A stretch of DNA of 64,000 nt from Sipunculus nudus (Eukaryota > Annelida > Sipuncula > Golfingiida > Sipunculidae). The notes below the pieces were generated by a model. The model did not search any database. It was not told where the DNA came from and worked only from the letters and a program-made list of their open reading frames with translations. Numbering within the stretch: position 1 is the stretch's first letter; every line of letters starts with the position of its first letter. Shown in pieces: positions 1 through 11,254 of the stretch. Both the position numbers and the translations under genes were made by a program. Location of the stretch: positions 56,668,618 through 56,732,617 of the forward strand of contig CM049317.1 in the NCBI GenBank assembly GCA_026874595.1. Reading direction: 5' to 3'.

Positions 1-74
1 TTTTCTTCCGGAAAACTCCAATTAATCTAATGCAGTGGGATAAATAATGTATAAATAGAGGATGATTCGTAAAT

Positions 75-300
75 CATAGACGCGCGCCCCGATGGAGGCC
101 ACGTGACATGCGTTAGCGAGGGAGATATAGTACATCGAGTCAAGGGGGTCTCGAGAAACACGACAGATATATGTACTGTTAGCAATAAATAATACGAGCT
201 CGCTCAGTTTTCCGCTCTTCTCCGACCGCGATGGGCCCATTATTTAATGAACTCGTGATCAATCACATACAGAAATGAAACGTCTTAAGTGAACTTACTT
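75..300. promoter_or_regulatory. GC-richer island, candidate regulatory element
   Basis: This stretch stands out from the AT-rich spacer by higher GC, several CpGs (GACGCGCGCCCCG near its start) and no simple repeats. It contains GGCCACGTGACATGCG, a canonical CACGTG E-box of the USF/MITF/Myc class, and a homeodomain-type CCATTATTTAATGAACTC near its end. A 72-codon minus-strand frame crosses it but resembles no protein. I read it as a possible conserved non-coding element; function is inferred from composition and motifs only. Confidence 0.25.
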
Positions 301-1029
301 TACTGTATACGCGTTTTGGTTTCTTTATTGAAAATCCCGATAATGTGTCTTATAACACATAGCTTAATTATCGGAATTATCCTATCTTTAGTATTTAATT
401 AATTAAGATGATAACAATGTGACATTTATTACAACTGAAATTATATAACAGCGTAAATGGTGAAAGGTTATTTTCTTGTTTTTACGACATTATCATTTTC
501 GCCAAATATGTATATTAAATATGTATGTGTCATTATAAAATGAGGATATATATGTCATACCGATAAATATGTGCATTTACTGTACATATATACACAACAG
601 TGTAACAGTGTTGTCAATTACCGCGTAACTTTTTTTTTAATCAGGTCGTTCTTACAGTTATCAACATCAACTGAAATTCTTTTTAAGTCCCCAAATGTTA
701 AATTTTATTAATTATTCATAAGATGTCAAGAACTATAACTCTACCAATTAAAAGGGCCCTCCTTATAAATAAAACAACGAACAAAAGTGAATGAAAGAAA
801 ATTAAAAAGTACAACATTATACAGTTTATATGGTTATAGAGATACGATAATGGTGTAAGTATAAATTTTAAAATCCATTTATTAATTCAATAAATTTTCG
901 AAGAATATCAAACGAGGCTACAATAAAGCTACCAGACATAATTTTATACGAATACATAAATATAGATCTACACAGATCTTAGTATTTCTGAGATTAAAGT
1001 TGAATTTCGAGGATTAAACCAATTCTGTA
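301..1029. other. AT-rich spacer, nothing recognised
   Basis: The sequence is strongly AT-rich with short A/T runs and TATA-like words. No coding frame, hairpin, tandem repeat or transposon end was seen. Confidence 0.6.
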
Positions 1030-1330
1030 CTCGAGGCACATTATACTGGTTGTATTACCATAATCAGCAAAGGCACGAGCTGGTAATGTTAATTATTTAT
1101 GACGCGTTCTTTTCCTATTATCAGTCCAGTTTCATAATTATTGACAAATGTTTAGCGATATTTTATTAATATCTGCTAATTAATTTCATTAAGGTGGAGT
1201 AATAAGGACACCTTTATCCGACCTCTATTCGGACAACAATTTCCGGGGGATAATCCCTGTCGGTCTCGTCGCCAGCACCTCGCTTAATAAATGAGGGAGG
1301 CGCTGTGCTTGCTTGCTTTAGTTAATATTA
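1030..1330. promoter_or_regulatory. Candidate conserved non-coding element with homeodomain sites
   Basis: This low-repeat stretch is denser in GC than its surroundings. It holds clustered homeodomain-type cores: CTAATTAATTTCATTAAG around 1175-1192 and the TAATCCC (K50, Otx/Pitx-type) word inside GGGGATAATCCC near 1246-1257. The second half (CGGTCTCGTCGCCAGCACC) is CpG-rich. No open frame of note exists. The mix of AATTA cores with GC-rich words is typical of developmental enhancers, but conservation is untested. Confidence 0.3.
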
Positions 1331-2640
1331 AGTGCCGGTTAGTTTTCTTACAGCAATAACATATTACTCATTTCACAGGGCTGGCAAAGTCTACCTGATT
1401 TCTAATTAATAGACATTAGTCGTAATTATCCAAAACATTGTCCAATTTATTAGACATAACCATTATTCACTCCTGTCTGTTTTCCTAGTTATAAATCTTC
1501 CAAGAAGCACTAGAATAAACGTTTATCCAAATGCCCTACCAGTAGACTCTTAAGTCTGAGAACATGAATAAGAAATAAACCATTATGTTTATAAAACAAA
1601 TAAAAACACTTACATATGGACATACACTTACTTTTTATCCTAAACTATTTGACCTGTAACAAATAATTTGTGTTCAAATTATTTGTACCACTATATATGT
1701 TATATGTACATAAGTATAAACAATTTATGTATACTTTATGATTTATAACACATACATACACACACGTATTTATAGTATATATATGGTGTTATATATAGTG
1801 TTTATATATATATATTAAAAATTTTTTTAAAAATAAAGTTACCTTTATTTGTGTATGTGAATAAGTGTTTGTATGCGATGTGATTAACAAATCTTATGTC
1901 ACAACATAAATTATTTGTATATTTGAATAAAGGACAGAATTATGATAATATTATTATAACAAAGACATAAAGATCAATTTCTGATTATGTCTCTATTAAA
2001 ATCGGACTTCATCGTGATTTCTACACATGACCTTATAATGGAATGTCAATTAAATGTTATCAACATTTTACATTGTTGGTTCATATATATTATAAGCGAG
2101 AAACAGTTTATTTCGAGTATAATTAAGCAAAAGCGTATGTTAAGGTCCTTTTTCTACTTTCTTAAGCTTTCGGTCCATGGCTTTTTATCATTTACATGAT
2201 TGAATTACACCAGAAATCCGTGTGCACAGTAATATTTAAAATGTGCATTTTGCTAATGTTTCAAAACACTAATAACACCCTAATTCAACAAGATCATGGA
2301 AATTTGGTAAATTGTTTAATTATACTCTTTGCATCTCGGGCAGTAGATATTAATCCAAGTTATCCTGTTTAAATTTGGAAATAATATAGCCTTGGCCAGG
2401 ATGCATCCCAGGGATATATTCTGACCTAGGCTGTTTCACACCCATGCAGTTGGCCAGTTTATACTTCTTGACATCCAAGCACAATAACTCATCATAGTAT
2501 ATAAAAAGGTAAATAAAAAGTTGATTAAAATCACTGTAATAGCTGTATTTAATTGACAAGCAGTGAGCCACAATAAGGAGTTACAAACATTCTAGATTAA
2601 CTGCCACTCCCAGTACAAGGAGTTACGTGGTGGCATGTAT
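1331..2640. other. AT-rich spacer, nothing recognised
   Basis: Apart from an imperfect TA-rich tract around 1690-1815, this interval holds no recognisable repeat, gene or transposon end. The 70-codon and 73-codon frames in it are low-complexity and resemble nothing. Confidence 0.6.
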
Positions 2641-2765
2641 ATTTAAACCTGTGTAAAAACAGGTTATCCCCCATTTCAGGTTAACCCCCCCCCCCCCCAC
2701 CCTCCTCGTAATCTGAAGCTGGGGTAATCTGAAACTGGGGTAATCTGAAATCGCTTCACCGATCT
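2641..2765. repeat. GGGGTAATCTGAAAT hairpin-family repeat, copy 1
   Basis: The left part carries GGTTATCCCCCATTTCAGGTTA. A run of 14 C follows (2685-2698). The right part carries three iterations of GGGGTAATCTGAAA-like words ending GGGGTAATCTGAAATCGCTTCAC. The left words are reverse complements of the right words, so single strands could fold back. The same arrangement recurs near 13.4-13.7 kb and 41.3-41.9 kb, which makes this a dispersed, probably non-autonomous element. I could not fix its ends or assign a superfamily. Confidence 0.55.
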
Positions 2766-4059
2766 CATGAATATATGTTTTTGCTTTGTAACTAGCGATT
2801 TCAAGGCTTAAATAGTTTTCCAGTTTAGTGTATGGTTGTGTATTATGTATAACAAATTCTTTTTAAGTTATGAGGCCCTACGTTTAAAACCAACATAGAG
2901 TTTAATCTAGCATACGGGACATGAAATGAACTAACAAACATTTACCCAGGGGTGTAATCTTGGCAAGCCTATTATTTTCCGGGTATAGTTGGGGCTAGGT
3001 TAGATTATAACAAGGGGTATTTAATGGAAGGTGGCTATTCGGGCCCTATTTTGGGGTTATTATCCTAGTTAAGCGGTCGTAGTACAAGTACATAATGATA
3101 AAATGTTTAAAATATTCTAACGTATAAAAGAAAGAGAAAGTGAGAAACGCATATGAGCAGATATAAGAAAAACAAAGGAAAACTCTCGGATCACGTGATA
3201 AGGTGTATAATATATTTAATTAAAAATGACTGCACATTCTTCCCAGCGGCGATAGATCAAATTTTTAACTTGCTACCGGATGGTTACTTTAACAGTTTTA
3301 AGGACGGCTTATGATGTGTTCACCGCAGAGTTAGATATCACATGATACTGTATACACCTTGTTTCAGTGCATCTGAAACTTTCGTTTTAAGTTTTGGTAG
3401 GTACGCATGACAAACCTAGTTTTATACTTCTTAAAATGTGGCTTCCTCAATAATTAAAAAAAGGCCCACATCAGATATGTTTTTAAAATCCAGCGACTCT
3501 TGCAATATTTTCAATTGTAAAAATTTAAGTTATTTCAATAGTATTATGGTAAAGACACTTGTTGTAGGAACGGGTAAAAAAAATGGTTTATAGAATGAAA
3601 TCACGGTTTTCTTTCTATTGAAACCCGTTCATCCTAGAGTTCATTTAACTGGTATTTGATCCACATGTTACAACTACAAATAAGTTTTTTTGTTGTCATT
3701 TAATATAAAATATTAAACGAAACATGCCGTTCTTTAAAATGTTGGGAAAATGGAACACTACTGTATAGCTGAAAATGGGATTTCATATATCACATGTAGA
3801 TGATAGAATCAACATTCCCAAGGGATATTTAAATTGAAACTAAAATATCCCAAAAAGTGGTTTGCCTTATTCAAGTGGAGCATGAATACACAAGCTTACG
3901 TTGGAGAGAAAAAAAAAAAGATGAGAGTTTTCGTGATAGAGTTTAAATTTTTGACATTGACATTGAAATCTCACAGACAAGTATACATCTCTTTCATTGT
4001 GTGGATATATGAGGGAGAGCTTCATTTTTTTATCGAATGTGCATTTACCTAAAAAGGTT
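2766..4059. other. AT-rich spacer, nothing recognised
   Basis: No gene, tandem repeat or transposon terminus was recognised. A 72-codon plus-strand frame near 3834 is lysine/phenylalanine-rich by composition and is not supported as a gene. Confidence 0.55.
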
Positions 4060-4400
4060 GTTAAGGTTGACCGGGGCGTGTTCCAGGTGTTCTAACTTAC
4101 CTGCGAAGGTGTTTCCCTGCAATCCTTGAACAGTTACGGTGCAAAGTCATAGACAGTTTGTAGCTCGAGTTAAAAGTCTGTCCTTTATATCGGGTTAAGC
4201 ATAACCTTCACTTATGCCTGCGTTATCTGAGCATGTACCGCTGACAATGTGGTTATGAGAGAAAACTTACCAAGGAAAACTTCACAAGTGCGTGAAAACG
4301 CACCAGTCGGAGCGACGCGAGCGTCATCTGTCAGCCATGTGGGAAACTAAAATTTTGGGTGCCCGGCGCTTGCTAGTGGCAAACTTTCTAATAACGCATC
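4060..4400. promoter_or_regulatory. GC-richer island with AGCGTCATCTGT motif
   Basis: A low-repeat, CpG-containing stretch begins GTTGACCGGGGCGTGTTCC and continues to TGGGTGCCCGGCGCTTGC. It contains AGCGTCATCTGT at 4320-4331, one of three AGCGNCATCTGT words in the window, all inside island-like sequence. Two minus-strand GTAAGT words (one as CAG/GTAAGT at about 4101) resemble splice donors, but the adjoining minus-strand frames contain stops, so an exon is not supported. Candidate regulatory DNA; function is inferred. Confidence 0.3.
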
Positions 4401-4529
4401 ATAAGCTTTTTCCAGTTTAGGGACATATATCTAAGTTCCCAAAAGGCTTGAAGTTAAATTTATGGAATAATCTTATCATAATAATACTAACACTTTGTAT
4501 AACTATTTATGACGAAATACAGGGTGTCT

Positions 4530-4800
4530 GTGCAGTTTGTTACTGGAGCAGAGTGGAGGTGCGCCTTGTCCGCTAGCGACATCTGTGAAGGACTTACCGA
4601 ACTAATGTCACCGTCGCCCTGGTCCCTGCCCGACTCTCTGACTAAAAGCAGCTTCTTGTGTTCGACCTTTCCTTGGGACCCTAAAAGTAATATTAATCCA
4701 TCATTTTCATGAAATATTAATCAGAAATAGTCAGCGTGGCAGGTGCCTGGGTGTAGCCAAACAGTGCACGGGAGGGGGCAACATAATAAGCAAAGGAGAA
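4530..4800. promoter_or_regulatory. GC-richer island with AGCGACATCTGT motif
   Basis: A second GC-rich, low-repeat block is separated from the previous one by about 130 bp of AT-rich DNA. It carries AGCGACATCTGT at 4575-4586, the same word as at 20278-20289. A 67-codon plus-strand frame spans it, but its protein is unremarkable and there is no splice or start context to support a gene. Confidence 0.28.
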
Positions 4801-4919
4801 GGGCTGGTGTGTGCTAGCCAAGACGACGTCGCTTGATTAAAGATATGGGGTGGCTTGTAATGAAACAAAATTAACTCCACTTGTCAGAATGAAATGAATC
4901 ACCCCCAATAATCGATTTC

Positions 4920-5560
4920 GTGGGATCTGATTTCGTTCTGCTGTGCGATCACCCAACCCCGGGGGACGCGTCATTGTAAAATCGGCTTCTCTCCCCGCAG
5001 ATCTTGTTTACTGGCGCGTCAATTGCTGCAGACGTTACCCTTCTGCATGGAGCCTACCTATAGTAACCCGTTCTGGTGGGCATATCTATCGTCTGCTGTG
5101 GTGTCTAGAAAAAAATAGCTCTCCAGAAAAACTACCTGCTAATAAAAATGCAATTTCGTTTTAATACGCTCCCGACAAAAAGTGTTGACACTGTTCTCTT
5201 TTCATTTTAAGTCCTCGTAGGACCATTATAATCTTATTTCATCACCCAGAGAGGACAAGAAAAAAAACTTATCAGTGCCCGCGGGAAATAATTCATAGTC
5301 ATTCGATGAAACCTGTGATTGATTAAATTATGGTTTTAGCGGACGCGATCCGCGCGGGATAAACAAGTTTTTGTGGAGAGAGCATTTTGGAAACGTTTTA
5401 ACGGGCAGTTCGGCTTTGTTACATGCATGAACGAGTACCGGTGAGAAGCATTTTAAATTCGCACTCTGATAACCGCATGCAGCCATTAGTGGCGTTTTCA
5501 TCACCGGTTTCTTAATGGGACACGGAAAGACTACAGCTGCCCAACCACCCTGATACAATA
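4920..5560. promoter_or_regulatory. GC-richer island pair
   Basis: Two GC-rich patches (about 4930-5100 and 5330-5560) are separated by spacer. The first has a good acceptor-like sequence, CTTCTCTCCCCGCAG, ending at about 5000, but no following frame stays open long enough to look like a conserved exon. The second holds the CpG-rich word GCGGACGCGATCCGCGCGGG near 5340-5360 followed by a Fox-like GATAAACA. I treat both as candidate regulatory sequence rather than coding. Confidence 0.25.
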
Positions 5561-6371
5561 GAAATTATTCTCTGCTATTTTCTTAAAATGTGTCGTTCGC
5601 TAAATTTTCTTTGTTCCGACAAATAAAGCCTTTCTTTATCTTTGAGGCTCATGGCTGTCTTTCTGCAAAAAAATAAAAGTTTTGTTTTACAGACATTTAT
5701 TTCTTTGAGAGAAAATGTGCAATGTTTTCACACATTTTATTAAGTAAAACCACCATATTTCTGGAATGTATATGTATCTTTAATAACCTCACAGCAATAT
5801 ATATGTTAAAACAGTAAGGCATTATAATATTTTTATTTTTTTTTATTTAAATTGTTCAAAAGTTAATGATGTCATTGGATACCATATAAAAATTCCCAGT
5901 AAAAGGCTGTATATTGCTTTTAGTTGCTACTGTTAAGAATTAAACACATTATATGCCGGACAAAACAATGGGTACTTATATGAAAGCCAGCCTGGCGAGT
6001 TTAAATGTGGGTTCTGAAAAAAAATAGGACCGAACAAAAACGAAACTACGGATAAAAAGCTACAGATAATAAAATATTAAACACATTTATGCATATATAT
6101 ATGCACACATACATTTCAAGAGGTTTATAGTATTGCAATTCCTTTTCTACCATTTATATATAATTAATCAACATTATAGTCGGGTCTTTTATCGTTATGC
6201 GTTATCGATATGTAGCACTCGTACTCCTACCACTGAATTGGGCCGTATATTGCGTTGAATGATAAGGTGTACTCCATCACATGTAGTAAACATCTATGTA
6301 GCGACTCGTTAGCCAGATATAACCAAGATACATTCATGATAAAAAAGGGAGATATTTATTAGTTTATTGAA
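5561..6371. other. AT-rich spacer, nothing recognised
   Basis: This is simple AT-rich DNA with short A and T runs. No gene, repeat array or transposon end was seen. Confidence 0.6.
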
Positions 6372-6379
6372 ATGCCTGA

Positions 6380-7360
6380 TTTATTGATGCAGTATCTACG
6401 AATGTGGGCGTGTTATGTATACAAACAGGGTGCAGTGTCTTTTTGGCCATCTGTGGGTACTTCTGCTATTTATGAACTGGATGCAAGGTCAATGACCCTT
6501 CCTGTGGGTACATCATTTTTAAACGGGGTGCAATGTTTCTGTCTGTTATTGCGGGTACTTAATTTGAAAAACAGGGTGCATTCATAGGCTAAACGTTGGG
6601 CTATGTCTTTCTGTGTATGCATGTGGGTGTTTTATTTATAAACAGAGTTTATTTATAAATGTTTGGCAATGTCTCTCTATATGTGGGTACCTAATTTATA
6701 AACGGGGTGCATTTATAAACGTTGGGCAATGTCTTTCTGTGTATGCATATTGGTACTTTATTTATAAACGGAGTGCATATATAAATGTTGGGCAATGTCT
6801 CTCTACATATGTGGGTACTTCATTTATAAACGGAGTTCATTTATAAACGTTGGGCAATGTCTCTCTGTATATGCATGTGGGTACTTTATATATAAACGGG
6901 GTGCAATGTCTCTTTCAATATATGTGGGTACTTTATCTGTAAATGGGATACAATATAATTGTCTAAATATGTGGGTACTTTATTTATAAACGGAGTGCAT
7001 TTATAAACGGACAGCAGTGTGTGTCTCTCTAAGTATTTATTTATAAATGGGTGTATTTATGAGCGGACTGCAATGTCCCTGTCTGTACATGTGGGTATTT
7101 TATTTATAAACGGGGATGCATTTATAAACGGGCTGCAATGTCCTTGTCTTAACATGTGGGTATTTAATATAATAACGTGATGCATTTATAGACGCATTTA
7201 CTCATCGAAACAAGTATACAGTGTTTCGTTGTATAAATATAATGTATCTTAATAAAGGGTATCATGCTATATATGTGCATGGGTACTTTATAAAAGGGAT
7301 TCACTGTCTCAATTCTAATTCAGGTGGGTATTTCATTTATAAATAAAGTTCAATGTCTTG
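6380..7360. repeat. Irregular minisatellite, 45-67 bp units
   Basis: About 15 diverged copies of a unit share three landmarks in order: TTTATAAACGGRGTGCA, GTTGGGCAATGTCT and CATGTGGGTACTTTATTTAT. Starts of the GTGGGTA landmark at 6683, 6811, 6877, 6924, 6971, 7091 and 7156 show spacings of 47, 60-67 or multiples of these. Units therefore come in long and short forms. Copies decay towards both edges. Two overlapping plus-strand frames (6613-6846 and 6795-6989) encode repetitive peptides only because the array stays open by chance; they are not called as genes. Confidence 0.8.
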
Positions 7361-8345
7361 TCTTAACGTGAATACTTGATAACATAATTATCGCTCTTGG
7401 GCTTCGGTTTGCTTAAGTGGTGAGCTATAAGTGAATATAAAGCATGTCTCTATTTATAAATACTTGTATGGACCTTTCTTTTAAATGGTTTACTAATGAG
7501 TTGTTTTTCTACCCACGTGTTATATAAACATCTGTGTTGAATAATTCAGTGGTCCTTTCATGACTTATGTTGTGTCCGTGCTTTTTAAAATGTCTCTCTT
7601 TATAGATAAAGTTAGATGCATCCTATATATATTCATAATAAACGATATGACTCTATTTATAAATAAGGTGTAATTTCTTTCATAACATGTATGTTATTTT
7701 ATAAAGATATCGCGATATATCTTTATAATCAATGTGGCGGTCAATGCATATAGTGCATATCCATTATAAATGTAGCATTTTATTGATAATTTAAAGAAAG
7801 AGTAATGCTTATTCAAGAGTTAAGTTTTTTTTTTTAATAATATAAAGTGCTAATATGAATAATAAGCACATCAAGAATGCTGCTCAAGTCCCGTAAATTC
7901 TCAGAGAGAGCCCTGATAAGCCATTCATTCAGTTCACTGGTGTTCAGCCAGGAAAAAAAACTTAAAAGTATACAATTATAAAAGAAATGACCGATAGAAA
8001 GAATATGGGAAAATACATAAAACTAAAAAGGTTGCCATTAATAAAAAAAATGGCAAGATAACTCATTCATTATATATAAAAACGAAATGGTTCAAATGTT
8101 ATGTCGTTGTTGGTCTGATAAAGGATAAAGTATAATATTACTAATACCATAAATAAACTACTAGTATATGTAAAGTTAATTTATATATGACTTGACATTT
8201 CGAGATATAAAATTTACGATCTTCTTAGTATATCCCACACACGGACAGAGTGAGCTAATCATTTTTTTCTTTGGTCTCTGACTTTGTACGCATGCATTTA
8301 CCAGATGCATGGGTACTAGTATGTCTTGAGTCATGTTGAGGGTGT
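7361..8345. other. AT-rich spacer with decayed edge of the minisatellite
   Basis: Isolated TTTATAAA words continue to about 7680, perhaps decayed minisatellite units. Beyond that nothing is recognised. Confidence 0.45.
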
Positions 8346-8349
8346 GCTG

Positions 8350-8760
8350 TAGGGCAGTACAAGTGATGGCTCAGTATTTGACAAGCTCAAGTCTAAGTAC
8401 AAGTAAAGGAACGTTTCATTTTACATGAGTACAAGTATAATTACAAGTATATGCAAGGGGGTCTGTGTATCGGTACAAATAACGGTATATTTTATTAAAT
8501 TATATTAAATAAATTAGATTTTTAAAAGAATTTAAAACATCCTGAAAGTTTATTAAGCTTAACATTATTTATTTTTGGGCACATGTAAAAAGGCCTGTAC
8601 TTGACCAAAGCTTGCATGTACTAGACTTTTTCAAGTACATCTGTGGTAAGTACAAGTACAGTACACGGTTAAAAGTGCCCAAGTGCAGGTACAGGGCAAG
8701 TACTTTTTTGTACTTAATTGAGTACACGCACAAAGTACATGCACAGGTATACGTAACACC
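8350..8760. repeat. GTAC-rich dispersed repeat, copy 1
   Basis: The interval is dominated by overlapping AAGTACAAGTA and GTACTTGTAC words in both orientations, for example TAAGTACAAGTACAGTACAC near 8647-8666. A related block lies at about 45.83-46.44 kb. Repeats of this kind in animal genomes are often internal or terminal parts of hAT elements, but clear ends and a target duplication could not be defined here. The dense GTAC words give it many short palindromes. Confidence 0.5.
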
Positions 8761-8892
8761 GTTTTAATGCTGATATATGTATATTAACATAATTACAGTG
8801 GGTGTAATTTATTACAAATACAATAAACATGCAGCTTTATCTTTGTTTTTGACAACCCGATAACATTTCTAACTAAAGGGGTCAATTTTATA

Positions 8893-8893
<1 letters not shown>

Positions 8894-8948
<55 letters not shown>
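8894..8948. repeat. (TA)n microsatellite, left half
   Basis: An uninterrupted (TA)n tract directly precedes the hAT-like element. Its counterpart lies immediately after that element, so the two are probably halves of one original microsatellite. Confidence 0.9.
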
Positions 8949-8952
<4 letters not shown>

Positions 8953-10388
8953 CAGGGTTGGCACAATATTTCCAGAGGGAAGGGAAAGGAGGAAATACTT
9001 GCCTTGAAAAACAGATACCACATATACATGTCCATTTTGTTTTTCAAATGATATTTTGGCCTGTCATATCAGTACAAATCAGAGGGATTGATTTTAAAAC
9101 CTTTATTGTAAAGTATGTGCAAACCAACCGACTGGGTGTACGAGAAACAAGCTCGGGTTTGACTGCAGGACTCACTGGGATAATATTCAGTTGAGCAATT
9201 AAGATATCTCAGCTTGAGTCCACGTATTCCAAAGGGTGGAATTTGGTTTGTACAGTATTTACTTGAGTATTAAAGGTCATCTCAACCAGAAAATACACAC
9301 TCCAAGGGTGTTAAGCACAGTAGGTTAGCCTTAACTCGGAAGATATACTTTGAATTAAATTAAATAATTACTTCAAATCAAATTGTTTGGGTAAAGAAGA
9401 TGCATACAGTTTTTGAGAATTTATTTACTGTCGAGCTAATTGCTTATAAATTTATTTGTCCAGTAATGAGCAGATCCAACATGCCCATACAAAACACTGG
9501 GGTCTCCCTAAATTGTCTACTCCTGAAATGTCTACACTTCATTTTCCAAAAATGTCCACCATACAAGTGAATGGAATCTCACTATGTCTACAGACATCTA
9601 TGAATAATCTATCATCTCAATGATTATTTTTTTATTTCTAAAGATCAAACTTAAGGATCAAATGTTATACACTCTTCAACCTTCTTTATCTAATATTTGT
9701 AATAATTTATTATTGTGAACAAGTGAGAATCCTTTCAGCTATGAAATATAATCAAAGTTTAAGGTCGTGAGCAGTTTGATTAATTAATTACTGGTTCTTA
9801 CTGGTTAATTAATAATTGTTTTTGTCATATATACCTATATATCATATGAAGTTACAATCTAGACATTGTGGGAAACAACTGATTGTCAATTAACCCATTA
9901 CTGGTAGACTATTTCCAGTAGATATCATGGAACAGATCCCAAATCAGCGAGTAGATATTCTGGACATAACCACTAAATTAGCCAAAAACTCTCTGTAGAC
10001 ATTTTTGGAGAAGACATTTGAGGGATTAACCAAAAAACCCTAATGGGTCTGATATGTCTCAGTCTTAATGCGTGAGGCATAGTCTCAGTGTTATTGTTCC
10101 CAAATTTTCAGTTCTATTTATTTAATTTATTAAATCTAAAAAATTTTCAGTCAAATTCACTGTTTAAATAATAAATAACAATATGTAAAAAATGAATAAT
10201 TGTAATACATTGTTTAGTTATTCTCTTTTACATATGTGTATATGTTTATCACTTTTTTTGGTTGGAAAATACAAAAAGTTTCTTCCCAAACTTCCTTTTC
10301 TCCCAAAAAACTTCCCTAACTTCCCGGAAATTTCCCTAACTTTCCTGGAAAGGGAAGAAATACTTATCTTACCGGAGAAATGCAAACC

Positions 10389-10391
<3 letters not shown>
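8953..10391. mobile_element. hAT-like non-autonomous DNA transposon inserted in a (TA)n tract
   Basis: The left end reads CAGGGTTGGCACAATATTTCC and the right end, reverse-complemented, reads CAGGGTTTGCATTTCTCC, giving short imperfect terminal inverted repeats starting with the CAGGG typical of hAT elements. The flanking 8-mers are ATATGTAT (8945-8952) and ATATATAT (10392-10399), matching but for one base, as an 8 bp hAT target duplication inside TA repeats would. Subterminal direct repeats of GGGAAGAAATACTT type occur near both ends (about 8985-9008 and 10350-10368). Internal TTCCCTAACTTTCC words also resemble hAT subterminal sequence. It is about 1.44 kb long. No transposase-like frame is visible, so it is non-autonomous. 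Confidence 0.65.
9496..10046. mobile_element. Possible nested inverted-repeat element inside the hAT-like element
   Basis: The left edge has CTGGGGTCTCCCTAAATTG then TCCTGAAATGTCTACAC and TTTTCCAAAAATGTCCAC. Near the right edge are GTAGACATTTTTGGAGAAG and ACATTTGAGGGATTAACC, roughly the reverse complements. The repeated core is (A)AATGTCTAC in opposite orientations about 0.45 kb apart. This suggests a second MITE landed inside the first, or long internal inverted repeats of the host element. Target-site duplication was not resolved. Confidence 0.35.
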
Positions 10392-10450
<59 letters not shown>

Positions 10451-10469
10451 TTATTATTATTATTATTAT
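10392..10469. repeat. (TA)n then (TTA)n microsatellite, right half
   Basis: A (TA)n tract runs to about 10446, followed by (ATT)n to about 10469. It abuts the right end of the hAT-like element and pairs with the tract at 8894-8948. The frames that translate it are low-complexity artefacts. Confidence 0.9.
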
Positions 10470-10956
10470 AAAAAAAATGAGTATCAGTAACAGATGTATA
10501 AACATATTTTGTATTGTATCTTATCAATATAAATTTCTCAAAAGGTAGCATCTGTTTAAAAAAAAACTTCATTTTAAATATTTAATTCCACCAACATTTA
10601 TTTAAAATTCATATTGGACCTCAGAAAAGTTTACCACATCATTTTAAACCTGGTATAGTGCTCTTTCTGATGGTGCATGTATTTTTGACATATTCTTGAA
10701 ATAAAAAGTATCAAATAGTCTGAATAGTCTATGCATGTGATGTTTGCAGTTAAATTGCAAGTTACAGTTCAAGATATGAGTTATTGGTATTTTACGTTCT
10801 ACTCACTTTGTTAATAACAACAAATCATTGTTTATTGTAACTAGCGGTATACCTATTATGTCGACATGCGACCTGTGACATCATGGTTTTGGTGAATTCA
10901 CAAAATGGCAGCCCCGTGAGCGGTCTCGAGAAACTGGGAAAAATAAACCTGTCTTG
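10470..10956. other. AT-rich spacer, nothing recognised
   Basis: No gene or repeat was recognised. A GC-richer patch near 10860-10930 includes TGGCAGCCCCGTGAGCGG but carries no clear signature. Confidence 0.5.
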
Positions 10957-10958
10957 TA

Positions 10959-11252
10959 CCCCTTTCACACGGCAAACGCAAACCGTTTTCTAACTCTTTT
11001 GAAAACGTTTTAAGCATTCACACGGCAAACGCAAACCGTTTTCTAACTCTTTTGAAAACGTTTTAAGCATTCACACGGCAATCCAAAGCGTTTTCAAACC
11101 AAAAACGCTATGGATCAAGATCAGGAGGTGATTTCAAAACGTTTTGAATGCGAATCTTTCACCCGCTTATGTCCGTGTGAATTCGCACTAAAACGTTTTT
11201 GCCAAACCGCTTTGCAGAAATCGGTTTGAAAACGTTTGCCGTGTGAAAGGGG
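10959..11252. mobile_element. 294 bp MITE with 20 bp perfect TIRs and a 53 bp internal tandem repeat
   Basis: The termini are perfect 20 bp inverted repeats, CCCCTTTCACACGGCAAACG at the left and its reverse complement at the right, flanked by TA on both sides (10957-10958 and 11253-11254). The TA duplication fits Tc1/mariner-type or other TA-targeting transposases; the superfamily is not certain. Inside, the left TIR with its neighbouring AAACCGTTTTCTAACTC segment is tandemly repeated with a period of exactly 53 bp (starts at 10964, 11017 and a partial third at 11070), so the terminal CACACGGCAA word occurs three times. The element has no coding capacity. Confidence 0.75.
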
Positions 11253-11254
11253 TA

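Noticed and set aside
4090-4600. Three minus-strand GTAAGT donor-like sites (about 4101, 4271, 4596)
   Set aside because: Adjoining minus-strand frames contain stops and no matching acceptors were found at exon-like distances.
4986-5164. Exon after the acceptor-like CTTCTCTCCCCGCAG
   Set aside because: No phase gives a recognisable peptide and no donor follows before stops.
6613-6989. Two overlapping frames with FIYKRGA/INVGQCL repeats
   Set aside because: Translations of the 6.4-7.4 kb minisatellite in shifting phase.
10218-10572. Minus-strand frames rich in isoleucine/tyrosine or asparagine
   Set aside because: Low-complexity translation of the (TA)n and (TTA)n microsatellites.
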